A DNA stretch of 55,324 bases from Betaproteobacteria bacterium (GCA_013289985.1 JABCYW010000027.1:1-55324), one strand, 5' to 3'; numbered from the stretch's first letter, positions 37,631-49,653 are shown. The notes: generated by a model from the letters alone, not told the origin. Program-made: numbers and translations.

Positions 37631-38218
37631 ATGAAACTGAACGCCACCCTCGTCGCGCTCGCACTGGCCCTGGCCGGCGGCGCGGCATCGGCCGCCACCG
37701 TCGGGACGCTGTACGACGCAGCCACCGACACCGCGCTGGCCAACAACCCCGAAATTGGCCCGCAGCTGTACGCGGTCTTCGAGAAGGACGGCCCGCTGAA
37801 CACGACGCCGACGTTCGACTACGTGTACAACTTCATCCTGGACGCCACGTCGAACCTGGACGTGAGCGGCAACACATACACCGGCCCGACCGTCGCCGCC
37901 GACACCGCCGACTTCACGCTGTACACCGGAACCTCGACCGGCAATTCGGGCACTTCGGCCACCGCCGTGGGTAGCGTCTTCTCGTTCGCCGGCCAGGCCA
38001 TCCAGGCCACGACGTTCGCCAACCTGACGAAAGGCAACTACTTCTTCGAAGTGACCGGCAGCACCTCGGCGCCGCTGGGCACGGCCTTCAACGTCACGAT
38101 CCAGGCGCCTTCGGCCACCGGCCCGCTGCCGGCCGTGCCCGAACCCACCAACATGGCCCTGTTGCTGGCCGGCCTCGGCCTGATGGGCTTCCTGGTCAAG
38201 CGCCGCTCCGCCAACTGA
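37631..38218 (+). CDS. PEP-CTERM secreted protein (FxDxF-like)
   Basis: The 195-residue protein has a signal peptide (LVALALALAGGAASAA), a beta-rich middle beginning near FDYVYNFILDA, and a C-terminal PEP-CTERM sorting signal: VPEPTNMALLLAGLGLMGF then the basic KRRSAN. Exosortase would cleave and anchor or release it together with exopolysaccharide. No exosortase (epsH/xrtA) is in the window. AGGAG precedes the ATG. A strong terminator follows. Confidence 0.9.
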   Translation: MKLNATLVALALALAGGAASAATVGTLYDAATDTALANNPEIGPQLYAVFEKDGPLNTTPTFDYVYNFILDATSNLDVSGNTYTGPTVAADTADFTLYTGTSTGNSGTSATAVGSVFSFAGQAIQATTFANLTKGNYFFEVTGSTSAPLGTAFNVTIQAPSATGPLPAVPEPTNMALLLAGLGLMGFLVKRRSAN

Positions 38219-38257
38219 CGGGCAGCGCCAGCGGCGCGACGGCGCCGCTCACCGGAC

Positions 38258-38284
38258 AAGGCAGCGACGACGCTGCCTTTTTTT
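38258..38284 (+). terminator. Rho-independent terminator after the PEP-CTERM gene
   Basis: AAGGCAGCG, a four-base loop and CGCTGCCTT are followed by a run of T. It ends the PEP-CTERM transcript and lies just beyond the stop of the convergent gene at 38298. Confidence 0.9.
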
Positions 38285-38297
38285 CGTTCAAGGGTGC

Positions 38298-39578
38298 TCA
38301 GCGGCCCAGCGGCGAGATCGCCTCGGCCACCGCCTTCGGGCTCAGGTCGTCGGCCTGCATCGGATGCATGGCGCGCTGGACGTCCTCGCGCCGCTTCGGG
38401 TCGTTCAGCAAGGGCCAGTTCTCGGAGAGCGCATGCAGCAGCAGCTCGGTGATCTTGTCCAGCTTCGGCCGCGTGACGGCGGCCAGGTCGGGCGCGTCCG
38501 CGAACTGGCCGCGCTTGAACACGTCCCAGCCCTGGAACAGCTCGTTCTGCGCGATCTTGGAGGCCTCGATCTGGGCCTTGAAGAAGCTCTCGGCCCAGGC
38601 CTGCGGCACGCCCAGGTCGCTCGCCTGGTGGCCCAGCGCCGCGATGACCTGCGCCTCGCGCGCCGCGTCCTCGATCGGGAGGTGGTGGTTCCACTTGAAC
38701 TCGGCCACGTCGGTGGCCAGCATCAGGCGCGCGTCGATCAGCGCGCGCAGCGACTCGATGCCCCACGGATACGCGAGCCACTGCTCGTTGGCGCGCGCGA
38801 ACGCCCCCGTTTCGATGGCCTGGTGCAGCCACTGGTCGATGTAGGCCTTCAACGCGGCGTCGCGCGGCAGCAGCACGGCCTTCTCGGAGAAGTCGAAGGG
38901 CGCGTCGGGGTGGATGGCGCACAGCCTGGGATGCAGCCGCTGCTGCAGGCGCGCCTCGATCGCGTCGGTGATCATCACGTCGGCGTCGCCGGCCACGATG
39001 CGGTCGAAGATCGTCACGTTGTCGGCGTGGACGATGAGCGTCGCGCGCTTCGCGTGGGCGCGCGCGAAGCGCTCGTTGGTGCCGCCCGGGTTGACGATCA
39101 GGCGCACGTCGGGGCGGTCGATGTCGGCCAGCGACTGGTACTTGCCGGCGTCCTCGCAGCGCGCGACGGGCGTCTTGCCGTCGCGCAGGTACGGAATCGA
39201 GAACCAGGCCTTCCTCTGGCGCTCCAGCGACACCGACACGCCCCCCATCGCGAGATCGAACCTGTCGTCGGCGAGGTCGCCCATCATGCCGGCCCAGGTG
39301 GTGGGCACGACCTGCAGCTTCACGCCCAGCGAATTGGCCAGGTCGGTGGCGAGCGCGATGTCCAGGCCGATGAACCCGCCCGTGCCGACGCGGTAGCTGA
39401 ACGGCTTGTAGTCGCCGGTGCTGCCCACGCGCAGCACGCCGCGCGCGAGGATGTCGTCCAGGCGGCTGGCCGTCGCCGTGGCGGCGCTGGCCGCTGGCTC
39501 CGCGGCCTGGCCGGCGGGCGAGGCGAGCGCCGCGAGGGTGAGCGCGAAGGCGGCGAGCAGGCGATGGCAGGCGGACAC
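38298..39578 (-). CDS. Periplasmic cyclohexadienyl dehydratase fused to AroQ-gamma chorismate mutase
   Basis: The 426-residue protein has a signal peptide (residues 1-25) and two enzyme domains. Residues 40-270 are a solute-binding-protein fold of the PheC type, with VGSTGDYKPFSYR and MMGDLADDRFDLAMGGVSVS; PheC turns prephenate into phenylpyruvate. Residues 276-420 match secreted AroQ-gamma chorismate mutase: LIDARL, DVAEFKWN, LPIEDAAREAQV, and FFKAQIEASKIAQNELFQGW. Together they would convert chorismate to phenylpyruvate outside the cytoplasm. Automated tools may call it only an amino acid ABC binding protein. No ABC genes are adjacent, which supports the enzyme reading. Confidence 0.85.
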   Translation of the reverse strand: MSACHRLLAAFALTLAALASPAGQAAEPAASAATATASRLDDILARGVLRVGSTGDYKPFSYRVGTGGFIGLDIALATDLANSLGVKLQVVPTTWAGMMGDLADDRFDLAMGGVSVSLERQRKAWFSIPYLRDGKTPVARCEDAGKYQSLADIDRPDVRLIVNPGGTNERFARAHAKRATLIVHADNVTIFDRIVAGDADVMITDAIEARLQQRLHPRLCAIHPDAPFDFSEKAVLLPRDAALKAYIDQWLHQAIETGAFARANEQWLAYPWGIESLRALIDARLMLATDVAEFKWNHHLPIEDAAREAQVIAALGHQASDLGVPQAWAESFFKAQIEASKIAQNELFQGWDVFKRGQFADAPDLAAVTRPKLDKITELLLHALSENWPLLNDPKRREDVQRAMHPMQADDLSPKAVAEAISPLGR

Positions 39579-39724
39579 GGGGGGCTCCCTCTTCAGAACG
39601 AGGCCGCAGTCTATTCAATGGGGGAGGCGTACTCGACACGGCCCCTGAGAATGTCCTCTCTGGTCAATTCAATGGCCGACGTGGTCATAAAAGATTTTGA
39701 CTATCAATCGATTAAGAAAGATGA

Positions 39725-41974
<2,250 letters not shown>

Positions 41975-41987
41975 TGCGGCGCAGGGC

Positions 41988-43001
41988 TCACTTGCCCGTG
42001 AGCTTCCTGCGCACGTCCACGCCCACGCCCTTGTTCACGAACTGCGTCGTCGCCACCTTGCCCAGGTCGACGTCGCCCGCCTTGTACAGCCCCGCGCGCA
42101 CCATCTTGTCGTAGAAGTCCTTGATGCGCTCGGGCTTCATCGCGCCGATGCCCAGCGTCTGCGCGTCGCCCGAATCGACGATGCCCATCTGCTTCATCAG
42201 CGCGAGGCTCTGCGCGATGAGCTCGTCGGTCATCTCGGGGTTGTCCTGCCTGATCAGCGCGTCGGCGGCCTTGCGGTCGCCGTAGAGGTAGTTGTTCCAG
42301 CCGATGATGGAGGCCTCGACGAAGCGCCGGACCAGGTCGGGCTGGTTCTTCACCGTGTCGGTGCGCGCCTCGATGGTGGTGCTGTAGGTGCTGTAGCCAT
42401 GGTCGGCCAGCAGGAACACCGAGGGTGTGAAGTGGCCCTCCCGGGCGATCGTGATGGGCTCCTCCACCGCGTAGCCCTGCTGCAGGCTGCGCTTGTCGGC
42501 GAGGAAGGGGCCGACGTTGTAGTTGTAGGGGCGCAGCGATTCGTCCTTGAACGCGTAGTCGGCCTTGAGCCACTGCCACCACGAGAACTGCGCGTCCTTG
42601 GCGATGAACGCCACCGGCGCCCTGGCCAGGTCCTCGAACTTCGCGTAGCCGCCGTCCGGGTGGGCGATCAGCGCCTGCGGATCCTTCTGGAACATCGAGG
42701 CCACCGCGATCACCGGCACGCCGTTCTTCACGTTGTCGAAGCTGTGCAGCAGGTTGCCCGTCATCAGGAAGTCGATGCGGCCGGCCGGCAGCAGCGGGCG
42801 GTTGTTCACCTGCGGGCCGCCCTGGCGGATCTCCACGTCGAGGCCGTAGCGCTTGTAGGTACCGTCGGCCACCGCCTGGTAGAAGCCGCCGTGCGCGGCC
42901 TGCGCCTTCCAGTTGGTGGCGAACACGACCTTGTCGAGGGCGTGGGCGGCGACGCTCGCGGCCAGCAGCGTGGCGGCGAGGACGAGCTTGGTGGCGTGCA
43001 T
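41988..43001 (-). CDS. NMT1/THI5-like ABC transporter substrate-binding protein
   Basis: The 337-residue protein has a cleavable signal peptide (LVLAATLLAASVAAHA) and a THI5/NMT1-like periplasmic binding domain: VVFATNWKAQAAHGGFYQAVADGTYKRYGLDV is the usual opening. Relatives bind pyrimidines such as the thiamine precursor, nitrate or sulfonates; the ligand cannot be read from sequence. The permease and ATPase that fit it lie at 44514-46057 on the same strand, beyond an opposite-strand peptidase gene. Confidence 0.87.
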   Translation of the reverse strand: MHATKLVLAATLLAASVAAHALDKVVFATNWKAQAAHGGFYQAVADGTYKRYGLDVEIRQGGPQVNNRPLLPAGRIDFLMTGNLLHSFDNVKNGVPVIAVASMFQKDPQALIAHPDGGYAKFEDLARAPVAFIAKDAQFSWWQWLKADYAFKDESLRPYNYNVGPFLADKRSLQQGYAVEEPITIAREGHFTPSVFLLADHGYSTYSTTIEARTDTVKNQPDLVRRFVEASIIGWNNYLYGDRKAADALIRQDNPEMTDELIAQSLALMKQMGIVDSGDAQTLGIGAMKPERIKDFYDKMVRAGLYKAGDVDLGKVATTQFVNKGVGVDVRRKLTGK

Positions 43002-43109
43002 GGGCGGCTCCGGGGTTGACGCGGGCGATGATACGGGCGACCGTCGAGCGCGGGAAGCCCAAAGCCCTGCGGCGCGGCGCCCCGGTGCGAGGTCGCCGAC
43101 AATGGGCCC

Positions 43110-44438
43110 ATGAAGATTGCGGACACCCAGGACACGCGCCTGACCACCCTCGCCAACGGCGTGCGCGTCGTCACGATCCACATGCCCTGGCTCGCCAGCG
43201 CCAGCGCCAGCGTGTTCGTGCGCACCGGCTCGGGCCACGAGAGCGCGCGGCTGTCCGGCATCAGCCACGTCGTGGAGCACATGGCGTTCAAGGGCACCAC
43301 CACGCGCGACGCCGCGCGCATCAACATCGATGCCGAGCGCCTGGGCGCCGAGGTCAACGCCCACACCGACAAGGACCACACCGCCTACCACCTGAGCGGC
43401 ATGGCCCGCGATGCCGTCGAATTCGTGCGCATGCTGGGCGACATCGTGCGCCGGCCCACGTTTCCCGAGGCCGAGCTCGAGCGCGAGCGCCAGGTGATCC
43501 TGCAGGAATTCCTCGAGGACGAGGAAGACCCGATGTCCACCGCGTTCCGCCAGTTCGACAAGCTCTGCTACGGCGCGCACCCGATGGCGCAGGCCGTGAT
43601 CGGCACGCGCCGCAACATCGAGCGCTTCACGCGCGACGAGCTGCTGGCCTACGTGGCCCGGCAGTACAGCGGCGCCAACGTGGTGGTGGGCGTGGCCGGC
43701 AACGTGGCCCATGACGCCATCGTGCGCGAGGCCGAGGCCGCGTTCGGCGACATGCCCGCCGGCACGCCGCACGCGATGGACGCCCCCACCTGGCTGGGCG
43801 GCGTGAAGGCCGCGCGCCTGGCCGGCTGCAGCCAGAGCCACGTGGTGCTGGGCTACCCCATCGCGTCGATGAAGGACGACCAGCCCGCCGCCAGCGTGGC
43901 CGCCGCGCTGTTCGGCGAAGGCATGAGCTCGCCGCTGATGAACGAGATCCGCGAGCGCCGCGGCCTGGTCTACTACGCCGCCTGCTCCGCCGACATCATG
44001 GAGGCCTGCGGCCAGTTCGTGATCGAGGCGTCCACCACGCCGGACAAGGTCGACGAGCTGCTGCGCGAGACGCACCGTCTCCTGCAGGGCCACGCGGCCA
44101 CGGTCGGCGCGATCGACCTCGAACGCGCGCGCAACCAGATCGCCGTGCGCCAGGTGCGGGCCCAGGAGCGGCCCGTGCGCCGCGTGGAGGACGCCGCGCT
44201 GGACCTGTTCGTGCATGGCCGCATCCGTTCGCCCGAGGAGCTGCGCGCCCGCGTGGAGGGCGTGTCGGCCGACCAGGTGCGCGAGGCCTTCGCGCGCATG
44301 CTCGCGGCGCCGCCGGTGCTGGCGCTGGCGGGCAAGCTGGGCGCGCTCACCGGCGAGCGCCTGCGCGAGCTGGTGGCCGCGCCCGAGCCGCGGGCGCGGG
44401 CCTCTGCCCAGGCGCGGCGGACGAGCTCGGTGCACTGA
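43110..44438 (+). CDS. M16-family zinc peptidase
   Basis: The 442-residue protein has the inverted zinc motif HVVEH (His53, Glu56, His57) and an M16 C-terminal half. That half has the substrate-binding ERRGLVYYAACSADIMEACG and the helix RNQIAVRQVRAQERP. It lacks an obvious signal peptide and looks like the single-chain, processing-peptidase/PqqL-like branch. It is divergent from the binding-protein gene, 108 bases away, and stands alone among ABC genes. Confidence 0.9.
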   Translation: MKIADTQDTRLTTLANGVRVVTIHMPWLASASASVFVRTGSGHESARLSGISHVVEHMAFKGTTTRDAARINIDAERLGAEVNAHTDKDHTAYHLSGMARDAVEFVRMLGDIVRRPTFPEAELERERQVILQEFLEDEEDPMSTAFRQFDKLCYGAHPMAQAVIGTRRNIERFTRDELLAYVARQYSGANVVVGVAGNVAHDAIVREAEAAFGDMPAGTPHAMDAPTWLGGVKAARLAGCSQSHVVLGYPIASMKDDQPAASVAAALFGEGMSSPLMNEIRERRGLVYYAACSADIMEACGQFVIEASTTPDKVDELLRETHRLLQGHAATVGAIDLERARNQIAVRQVRAQERPVRRVEDAALDLFVHGRIRSPEELRARVEGVSADQVREAFARMLAAPPVLALAGKLGALTGERLRELVAAPEPRARASAQARRTSSVH

Positions 44439-44513
44439 AGGGGTCAGGCACCCGCCCGCAGCGATGTCGGCCGCGGGTGGACATTGTCTGGCGGGAGCCA
44501 GGCCCCTTCGGTA

Positions 44514-45278
44514 TCAGCCGCGCTCGCTCTCGTGCCAACGCTGCAGCAAGACGCGGCTCAGCGCGCCCGTGAGCAGGTACAGCGCCACGCCCGTGGCCGC
44601 CACCAGCGTGAGCGCCGCGAACATCTTGGGGATCTCGGTGCGGAACGCCGACTCGAGGATGCGCGAGGCCAGGCCGGTGTCGCGGCCCGCGGCGCCGGCG
44701 GCGAACTCGCCGCCCACCTCGCCGATCAGCGCGAGGCCGCCGGCGATGCGCAGGCCGGTCATGAACGACGGCAGCGCGGCCGGCACCAGCAGGTGGCGCA
44801 GGGTCTGCCAGCGGCTCGCGCGCTGCAGCGTGAACAGGTCGCGCAGGTTGGCGTCGACGCTGCGCAGGCCGGTGAGCGTGTTGGCCAGGATGGGGAAGAA
44901 CGCCACCAGCCAGGCGCACACGATCACGGTGGCGAGCGGGCTGTCGGTGAGGATCATGATCAGCGGCGCGATCGCGACGATGGGCGTCACCTGCAGCACC
45001 ACCGCGAACGGCGCCAGCGCGCGCTCCGCGGTGCGCGACAGCGCGAACAGCGCGGCGATCAGCACGCCGCCGGTCATCGCCAGCGCGAGCGAGATCAGCG
45101 TGATGCGCACGGTGAACCACCAGCTTTGCGCCAGCGACGCGAAGTTGCCGGCCAGCGTGGTGGCGATCAGCGAGGGTGCCGGCAACAGGTAGGCCGGGAT
45201 CTGCAGCCCGCGCACCGTGAGCTCCCATGCGGCCAGGAAGACCGCGACGGCCAGCACGGGCACGCCCGCGCGCGTCAC
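44514..45278 (-). CDS. ABC importer permease (SsuC/TauC/ThiX type)
   Basis: From a GTG at 45278 the protein has 254 residues and about six membrane helices. It carries the BPD_transp_1 EAA-like loop GLRSVDANLRDLFTLQRASRWQTLRHLLVPAALPSFMTGLRIAGG (given here as a marker region near residues 130-180). The GTG overlaps the ATPase stop as GTGA, so both are translationally coupled. With the ATPase and the binding protein at 41988 it should form a nitrate/sulfonate/pyrimidine-type importer. Confidence 0.88.
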   Translation of the reverse strand: MTRAGVPVLAVAVFLAAWELTVRGLQIPAYLLPAPSLIATTLAGNFASLAQSWWFTVRITLISLALAMTGGVLIAALFALSRTAERALAPFAVVLQVTPIVAIAPLIMILTDSPLATVIVCAWLVAFFPILANTLTGLRSVDANLRDLFTLQRASRWQTLRHLLVPAALPSFMTGLRIAGGLALIGEVGGEFAAGAAGRDTGLASRILESAFRTEIPKMFAALTLVAATGVALYLLTGALSRVLLQRWHESERG

Positions 45279-46057
45279 GCCCGCGCCTCCGCGTCGCTCG
45301 CGCGCTGCAGCGCGTCCGACACGCGCGCGCACAGGGCCGCGAAGCGCGGCGTGGCGCGGAAGGCGGCGTCGCGCGGGTAGGGTGCGTCGATCGCGACCTC
45401 GTCGACGACGCGTCCCGGACGCGCCATGACCACCACGCGCTGGCTGAGGAATACCGCTTCGTAGACGCTGTGCGTGACGAAGACGGCGGTGACGGGCTTG
45501 GCGTCGTCCGGCGGCTTGCACAGCGACAGCAGCGTCTGGTTCAACGCGAAGCGGGTGATCTCGTCGAGCGCGCCGAAAGGCTCGTCCAGCAGCCACAGCC
45601 GCGGCGACGTCACCAGGGCCCGCGCGAGGGAGGCGCGCATCTTCATGCCGCCGGACAGCTCGCGCGGCACCGCGTCCGCCGAGTCGGCCAGGCCCACGGC
45701 GCGCAGCGCGGCATCGACGCGTGCGCGTAAGGCGGGGCCGCGTTCGCCACGCAGCATCAGCGGCAGTTCGACGTTGCGGCGCACGCTGGCCCAGGGCATC
45801 AACGCGGCGTCCTGGAAGACGTAGCCGGGCACGACGTGCGCGGGCAGGTCGCGGGTGATCGTGCCCGAGGTCGGCGCGTCGAGGCCGCTCAGCAGGCGCA
45901 GCACCGTGCTCTTGCCGCAGCCGGAGGCGCCGAGCAGGCTCACGAATTCGCCGTTGGCGATGTCCAGGCTGACGTCGGCGAGCGCCAGGCGGCCGCCCGG
46001 AAACTCGCGCCGGACATGGGCGAGCGACAGGGCGGAGCGTTCGACGAGTTCGGTCAC
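45275..46057 (-). CDS. ABC importer ATPase
   Basis: The 260-residue protein has Walker A GASGCGKST, the signature LSGGMKMRASLARAL, Walker B LWLLDEPFGALD and the switch His in VTHSVYEAVFL. It belongs to the nitrate/sulfonate/taurine group. It starts 33 bases after the oxidoreductase stop and overlaps the permease, so read-through from that long gene is possible. Confidence 0.93.
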   Translation of the reverse strand: MTELVERSALSLAHVRREFPGGRLALADVSLDIANGEFVSLLGASGCGKSTVLRLLSGLDAPTSGTITRDLPAHVVPGYVFQDAALMPWASVRRNVELPLMLRGERGPALRARVDAALRAVGLADSADAVPRELSGGMKMRASLARALVTSPRLWLLDEPFGALDEITRFALNQTLLSLCKPPDDAKPVTAVFVTHSVYEAVFLSQRVVVMARPGRVVDEVAIDAPYPRDAAFRATPRFAALCARVSDALQRASDAEARA

Positions 46058-46089
46058 CGGGCGACTTTAACGTGCCCCGTGCGCGTCGC

Positions 46090-49000
46090 TCACGCCGCCT
46101 TCGCGACTCCTTGCCCGGTGCGCCACGCCGCCAGCAGCGTGGCCCACTTGGCGCGCACCTTCTCGAGATGGCGCTCCTTCACGTGCCCGTAGCCGCGGAT
46201 ATCCTCCGGCAGCGAGGCGAGCGCCACGGCGTCGGCCATGGCGTCGGCCGACAGCGAGCGCAACAGCTCGTCCACCAGCGCGCGGTATTCGACGATCAGC
46301 GCGCGCTCCGTCTTCCGTTCCTCCGTATAGCCGAACACGTCGAACGCGGTGCCGCGCAGGCCCTTGAACTTCGCGAGCACGCCGAACGCGCCCTTCATCC
46401 AGCCGCCGTAGGTCTTCTTGATCAGCTGGCCCTTGGCATCCTTCGCCGCGAGGAGAGGGGGCGCGAGGTGGTACTTCAGCTTGAAGCCGTCCTCGAACTG
46501 GTCGGCCAGCTTCGCGAGGAAGGCCGGGTCGGTGTGCAGGCGGGCCACCTCGTACTCGTCCTTGTAGGCCATCAGCTTGAACAGGTTGCGCGCGACGGCG
46601 TCCGTCAGGCGCGTGCCGCCCAGCGGCGCCTCGGCCGCCTTCACGCGGTCGACCACCGCGGTGTACTGCGCCGCGTAGCCCGCGTCCTGGTAGCCCGTGA
46701 GGAAGTCGACGCGGCGCTGGATCGTCTCGGCCAGCGACGGCTTCTTGACGAACTCGATGACCTTGGCGGCGACGAACTGCGCCTGCACGGAGGCGAGGTC
46801 GTGGGCGCAGCGGCGGCCCCATTCGAAGGCCTGCTTGTTCTTCTCGACCTGCACGCCGTTGAGCTCGATCGAGCGCATCAGCGCTTCCAGGCCCACGGGG
46901 ATGCGGCCCTTCTGCCAGGCATAGCCCAGCATCAGCGGGTTGGTGAAGATGGAGTCGCCCAGCAGCTGCACGGCCACCTTGTCGGCGTCGAACGCGCCAA
47001 GCAGGTCGGGGCCGACGGCGTGCGCGATCGCGTTCTCGCACTGGCCGCCCGGGAACTGCCAGTTCGGGTCGTTGACGAAGCTGGCGGTGGGCGAGCCGTG
47101 CGTGTTCAGCGCGACGTAGGTGCGGCCTTCGCGCATCACCGACAGCGTCACCGGGTTGGCGGCGACGATGGCCTCGCAGCCGATGACGACGTCGGCCTTG
47201 GCCGCGTCCACCTTGGTCGTGAGGATGGCCTCCTGCGTATTGGCGATCTGGATGTGGCTCCAGGTGGCGCCGCCCTTCTGCGCGAGGCCGGCCGCGTCCT
47301 GCGTGATCACGCCCTTGCCTTCGAGGTGGGCGGCCATGCCCAGCAGCTGGCCGATGGTGATGACGCCGGTGCCGCCGATGCCGGCGACGACGATGCCCCA
47401 CGCCGACTCGGCATTCGGCAGCGCGGGCATCGGGATCTCGGGCAGCGCTGCCGCTCCCTTGGACTTCGCGGGGGCGGCCTTCTTCAGCTTGCCCTCGACC
47501 GACACGAAGCTGGGGCAGAACCCGTTGGCGCAGGAGAAGTCCTGGTTGCAGGTGTTCTGGTTGATGCGGCGCTTGCGGCCGAACTCGGTCTCCACCGGCT
47601 CCACCGACAGGCAGTTGCTCTGCACCGAGCAGTCGCCGCAGCCTTCGCACACCGCCTCGTTGACGACCACGCGACGCGGGTTCTGCGCCATCGTGCCGCG
47701 CTTGCGGCGGCGGCGCTTCTCGGTGGCGCAGGTCTGGTCGTAGATGATGACGGTGACGCCCGGCACCTCGCGCAGCTCGCGCTGGATCGCGTCGAGCTGG
47801 TCGCGGTGATGGACGGTGGTGCCTTCGGCCAGGCGCACGCCGGAGTTGTAGCGCTCGGGCTCGTCGCTGACGACGACGATGCGCTTCACGCCCTCGGCCT
47901 CCAGCTCGCGCGTGGTCGACGCCACGTCGATCTGGCCGTCCACCGGCTGGCCGCCGGTCATCGCGACGGCGCCGTTGAACAGGATCTTGTAGGTGATGTT
48001 GACGTTGGACGACAGCGACTGGCGGATCGCCAGCAGGCCCGAGTGGTAGTAGGTGCCGTCGCCGAGGTTGGCGAAGATGTGCTTCTCGGTGGTGAACGGC
48101 GACTGGCCGACCCAGGGCACGCCTTCCCCGCCCATCTGCGTGAAGGTGGCCGTGGAGCGATCCATCCAGTTGACCATGTAGTGGCAGCCGATGCCCGCGA
48201 CCGCGCGCGAGCCTTCGGGCACCTTGGTGCTGGTGTTGTGCGGGCAGCCCGAGCAGAACCAGGGCGTGCGGTCGCCCACGCCGGCGGCCGTGTCGGCCTT
48301 CAGCGCCGCGAGCGCGCGGTCCTTGGCCTCGATGACGGCGAGGCGCTCGTCCATGCGGCGCACGATGTCCTCGGGCACGCCCAGCTTCTTCAGGCGCCTG
48401 GCCACCGCCTTGGCGATGATGGCCGGCGTGAGGTCGGCCTTGGGGCGCAGCAGCCAGTTGTCGCCCGGGTTCGGGTTGCTCCATTCGCCGCCGGAGAGAT
48501 CGCCCTCCTGCTCGTCGAACTTGCCCAGCACCGTGGGCCGCACGTCGTTGCGCCAGTTGTACAGCTGTTCCTTCAGCTGGTACTCGATCATCTGGCGCTT
48601 TTCCTCGACGACCAGGATCTCCTTGAGGCCCTGCGCGAAGTCGCGCGTGATGGTGGCCTCCAGCGGCCACACCACGTTGACCTTGTGGATGCGGATGCCG
48701 AGCGCGCGGCAGGTGGCGTCGTCGAGGCCCAGGTCGGCCAGCGCCTGGCGCAGGTCGTTGTAGGCCTTGCCGCTGGCGATCAGGCCGAAGCGGTCGTCCG
48801 GCGTGGCGACCACGTTGTGGTTCAGCTTGTTCGCGCGCACGTAGGCGAGCGCCGCGTACCACTTGAAGTCCATGAGCCGCGCTTCCTGCTCCAGCGGCGG
48901 ATCGGGCCAGCGGATATGCAGGCCGCCCGTGGGCATCACGAAGTCCTCGGGCAGCACGATGCTGACGCGGTGCGGGTCGACGTCGACCGTGGACGACGAC

Positions 49001-49653
49001 TCCACCACTTCCTGGATCGTCTTCATCGACGTCCACACGCCCGAGAAGCGGCTCATCGCGAACGCGTGCAGGCCCATGTCGAGGATGTCCTGCACCGACG
49101 ACGGGAAGAACACCGGCATCCCGCAGGCCTTGAAGATGTGGTCGCTCTGGTGCGCCGCGGTGGAACTCTTGGAGACGTGGTCGTCGCCGGCGATCGCGAT
49201 CACGCCGCCGTGCGCCGAGGTGCCCGCCATGTTGGCGTGCTTGAACACGTCGGCCGTGCGGTCGACGCCCGGGCCCTTGCCGTACCAGAGCCCGAACACG
49301 CCGTCGAACTTGTTGGTCTGCGGATAGAGCGCGAGCTGCTGCGTGCCCCACACCGCGGTGGCCCCGAGCTCCTCGTTGACGCCCGGCTGGAACACGATGT
49401 TCTGCGCGGCCAGGTGCTTCTTGGCGCTCCACAGGGCCTGGTCGTAGCCGCCCAGCGGGGAGCCGCGGTAGCCGCTGATGAACCCGGCGGTGTTCAGTCC
49501 GGCCAGCGCGTCGCGCGTGCGTTGCAGCATCGGCAGCCGCACCAGGGCCTGCACGCCGCTCATGAACGCGCGGCCGGTGGCCAGCGCGTATTTGTCGTCC
49601 AGCGACACCGTCTCCAGGGCTTTGCGGATGCTGTCGGGCAGAGGGGCATTCAT
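46090..49653 (-). CDS. Indolepyruvate ferredoxin oxidoreductase-type fused 2-oxoacid oxidoreductase
   Basis: From MNAPLPDS at 49653 the protein has 1187 residues and fuses all subunits. An N-terminal pyrimidine-binding domain has SGYRGSPLGGYD. The thiamine diphosphate domain has GIGCHYMVNW and FANLGDGTYYHSG. A ferredoxin-like insert has VCEGCGDCSVQSNC. The C-terminal gamma domain has GIGGTGVITIGQLLGMAAHLEGK (shown as a marker near residue 760). Such enzymes oxidatively decarboxylate aryl- or branched-chain 2-oxoacids to acyl-CoA. The longer frame to 49800 lacks family sequence. It faces an Lrp/AsnC regulator, suggesting amino-acid-controlled use. Confidence 0.92.
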   Translation of the reverse strand: MNAPLPDSIRKALETVSLDDKYALATGRAFMSGVQALVRLPMLQRTRDALAGLNTAGFISGYRGSPLGGYDQALWSAKKHLAAQNIVFQPGVNEELGATAVWGTQQLALYPQTNKFDGVFGLWYGKGPGVDRTADVFKHANMAGTSAHGGVIAIAGDDHVSKSSTAAHQSDHIFKACGMPVFFPSSVQDILDMGLHAFAMSRFSGVWTSMKTIQEVVESSSTVDVDPHRVSIVLPEDFVMPTGGLHIRWPDPPLEQEARLMDFKWYAALAYVRANKLNHNVVATPDDRFGLIASGKAYNDLRQALADLGLDDATCRALGIRIHKVNVVWPLEATITRDFAQGLKEILVVEEKRQMIEYQLKEQLYNWRNDVRPTVLGKFDEQEGDLSGGEWSNPNPGDNWLLRPKADLTPAIIAKAVARRLKKLGVPEDIVRRMDERLAVIEAKDRALAALKADTAAGVGDRTPWFCSGCPHNTSTKVPEGSRAVAGIGCHYMVNWMDRSTATFTQMGGEGVPWVGQSPFTTEKHIFANLGDGTYYHSGLLAIRQSLSSNVNITYKILFNGAVAMTGGQPVDGQIDVASTTRELEAEGVKRIVVVSDEPERYNSGVRLAEGTTVHHRDQLDAIQRELREVPGVTVIIYDQTCATEKRRRRKRGTMAQNPRRVVVNEAVCEGCGDCSVQSNCLSVEPVETEFGRKRRINQNTCNQDFSCANGFCPSFVSVEGKLKKAAPAKSKGAAALPEIPMPALPNAESAWGIVVAGIGGTGVITIGQLLGMAAHLEGKGVITQDAAGLAQKGGATWSHIQIANTQEAILTTKVDAAKADVVIGCEAIVAANPVTLSVMREGRTYVALNTHGSPTASFVNDPNWQFPGGQCENAIAHAVGPDLLGAFDADKVAVQLLGDSIFTNPLMLGYAWQKGRIPVGLEALMRSIELNGVQVEKNKQAFEWGRRCAHDLASVQAQFVAAKVIEFVKKPSLAETIQRRVDFLTGYQDAGYAAQYTAVVDRVKAAEAPLGGTRLTDAVARNLFKLMAYKDEYEVARLHTDPAFLAKLADQFEDGFKLKYHLAPPLLAAKDAKGQLIKKTYGGWMKGAFGVLAKFKGLRGTAFDVFGYTEERKTERALIVEYRALVDELLRSLSADAMADAVALASLPEDIRGYGHVKERHLEKVRAKWATLLAAWRTGQGVAKAA

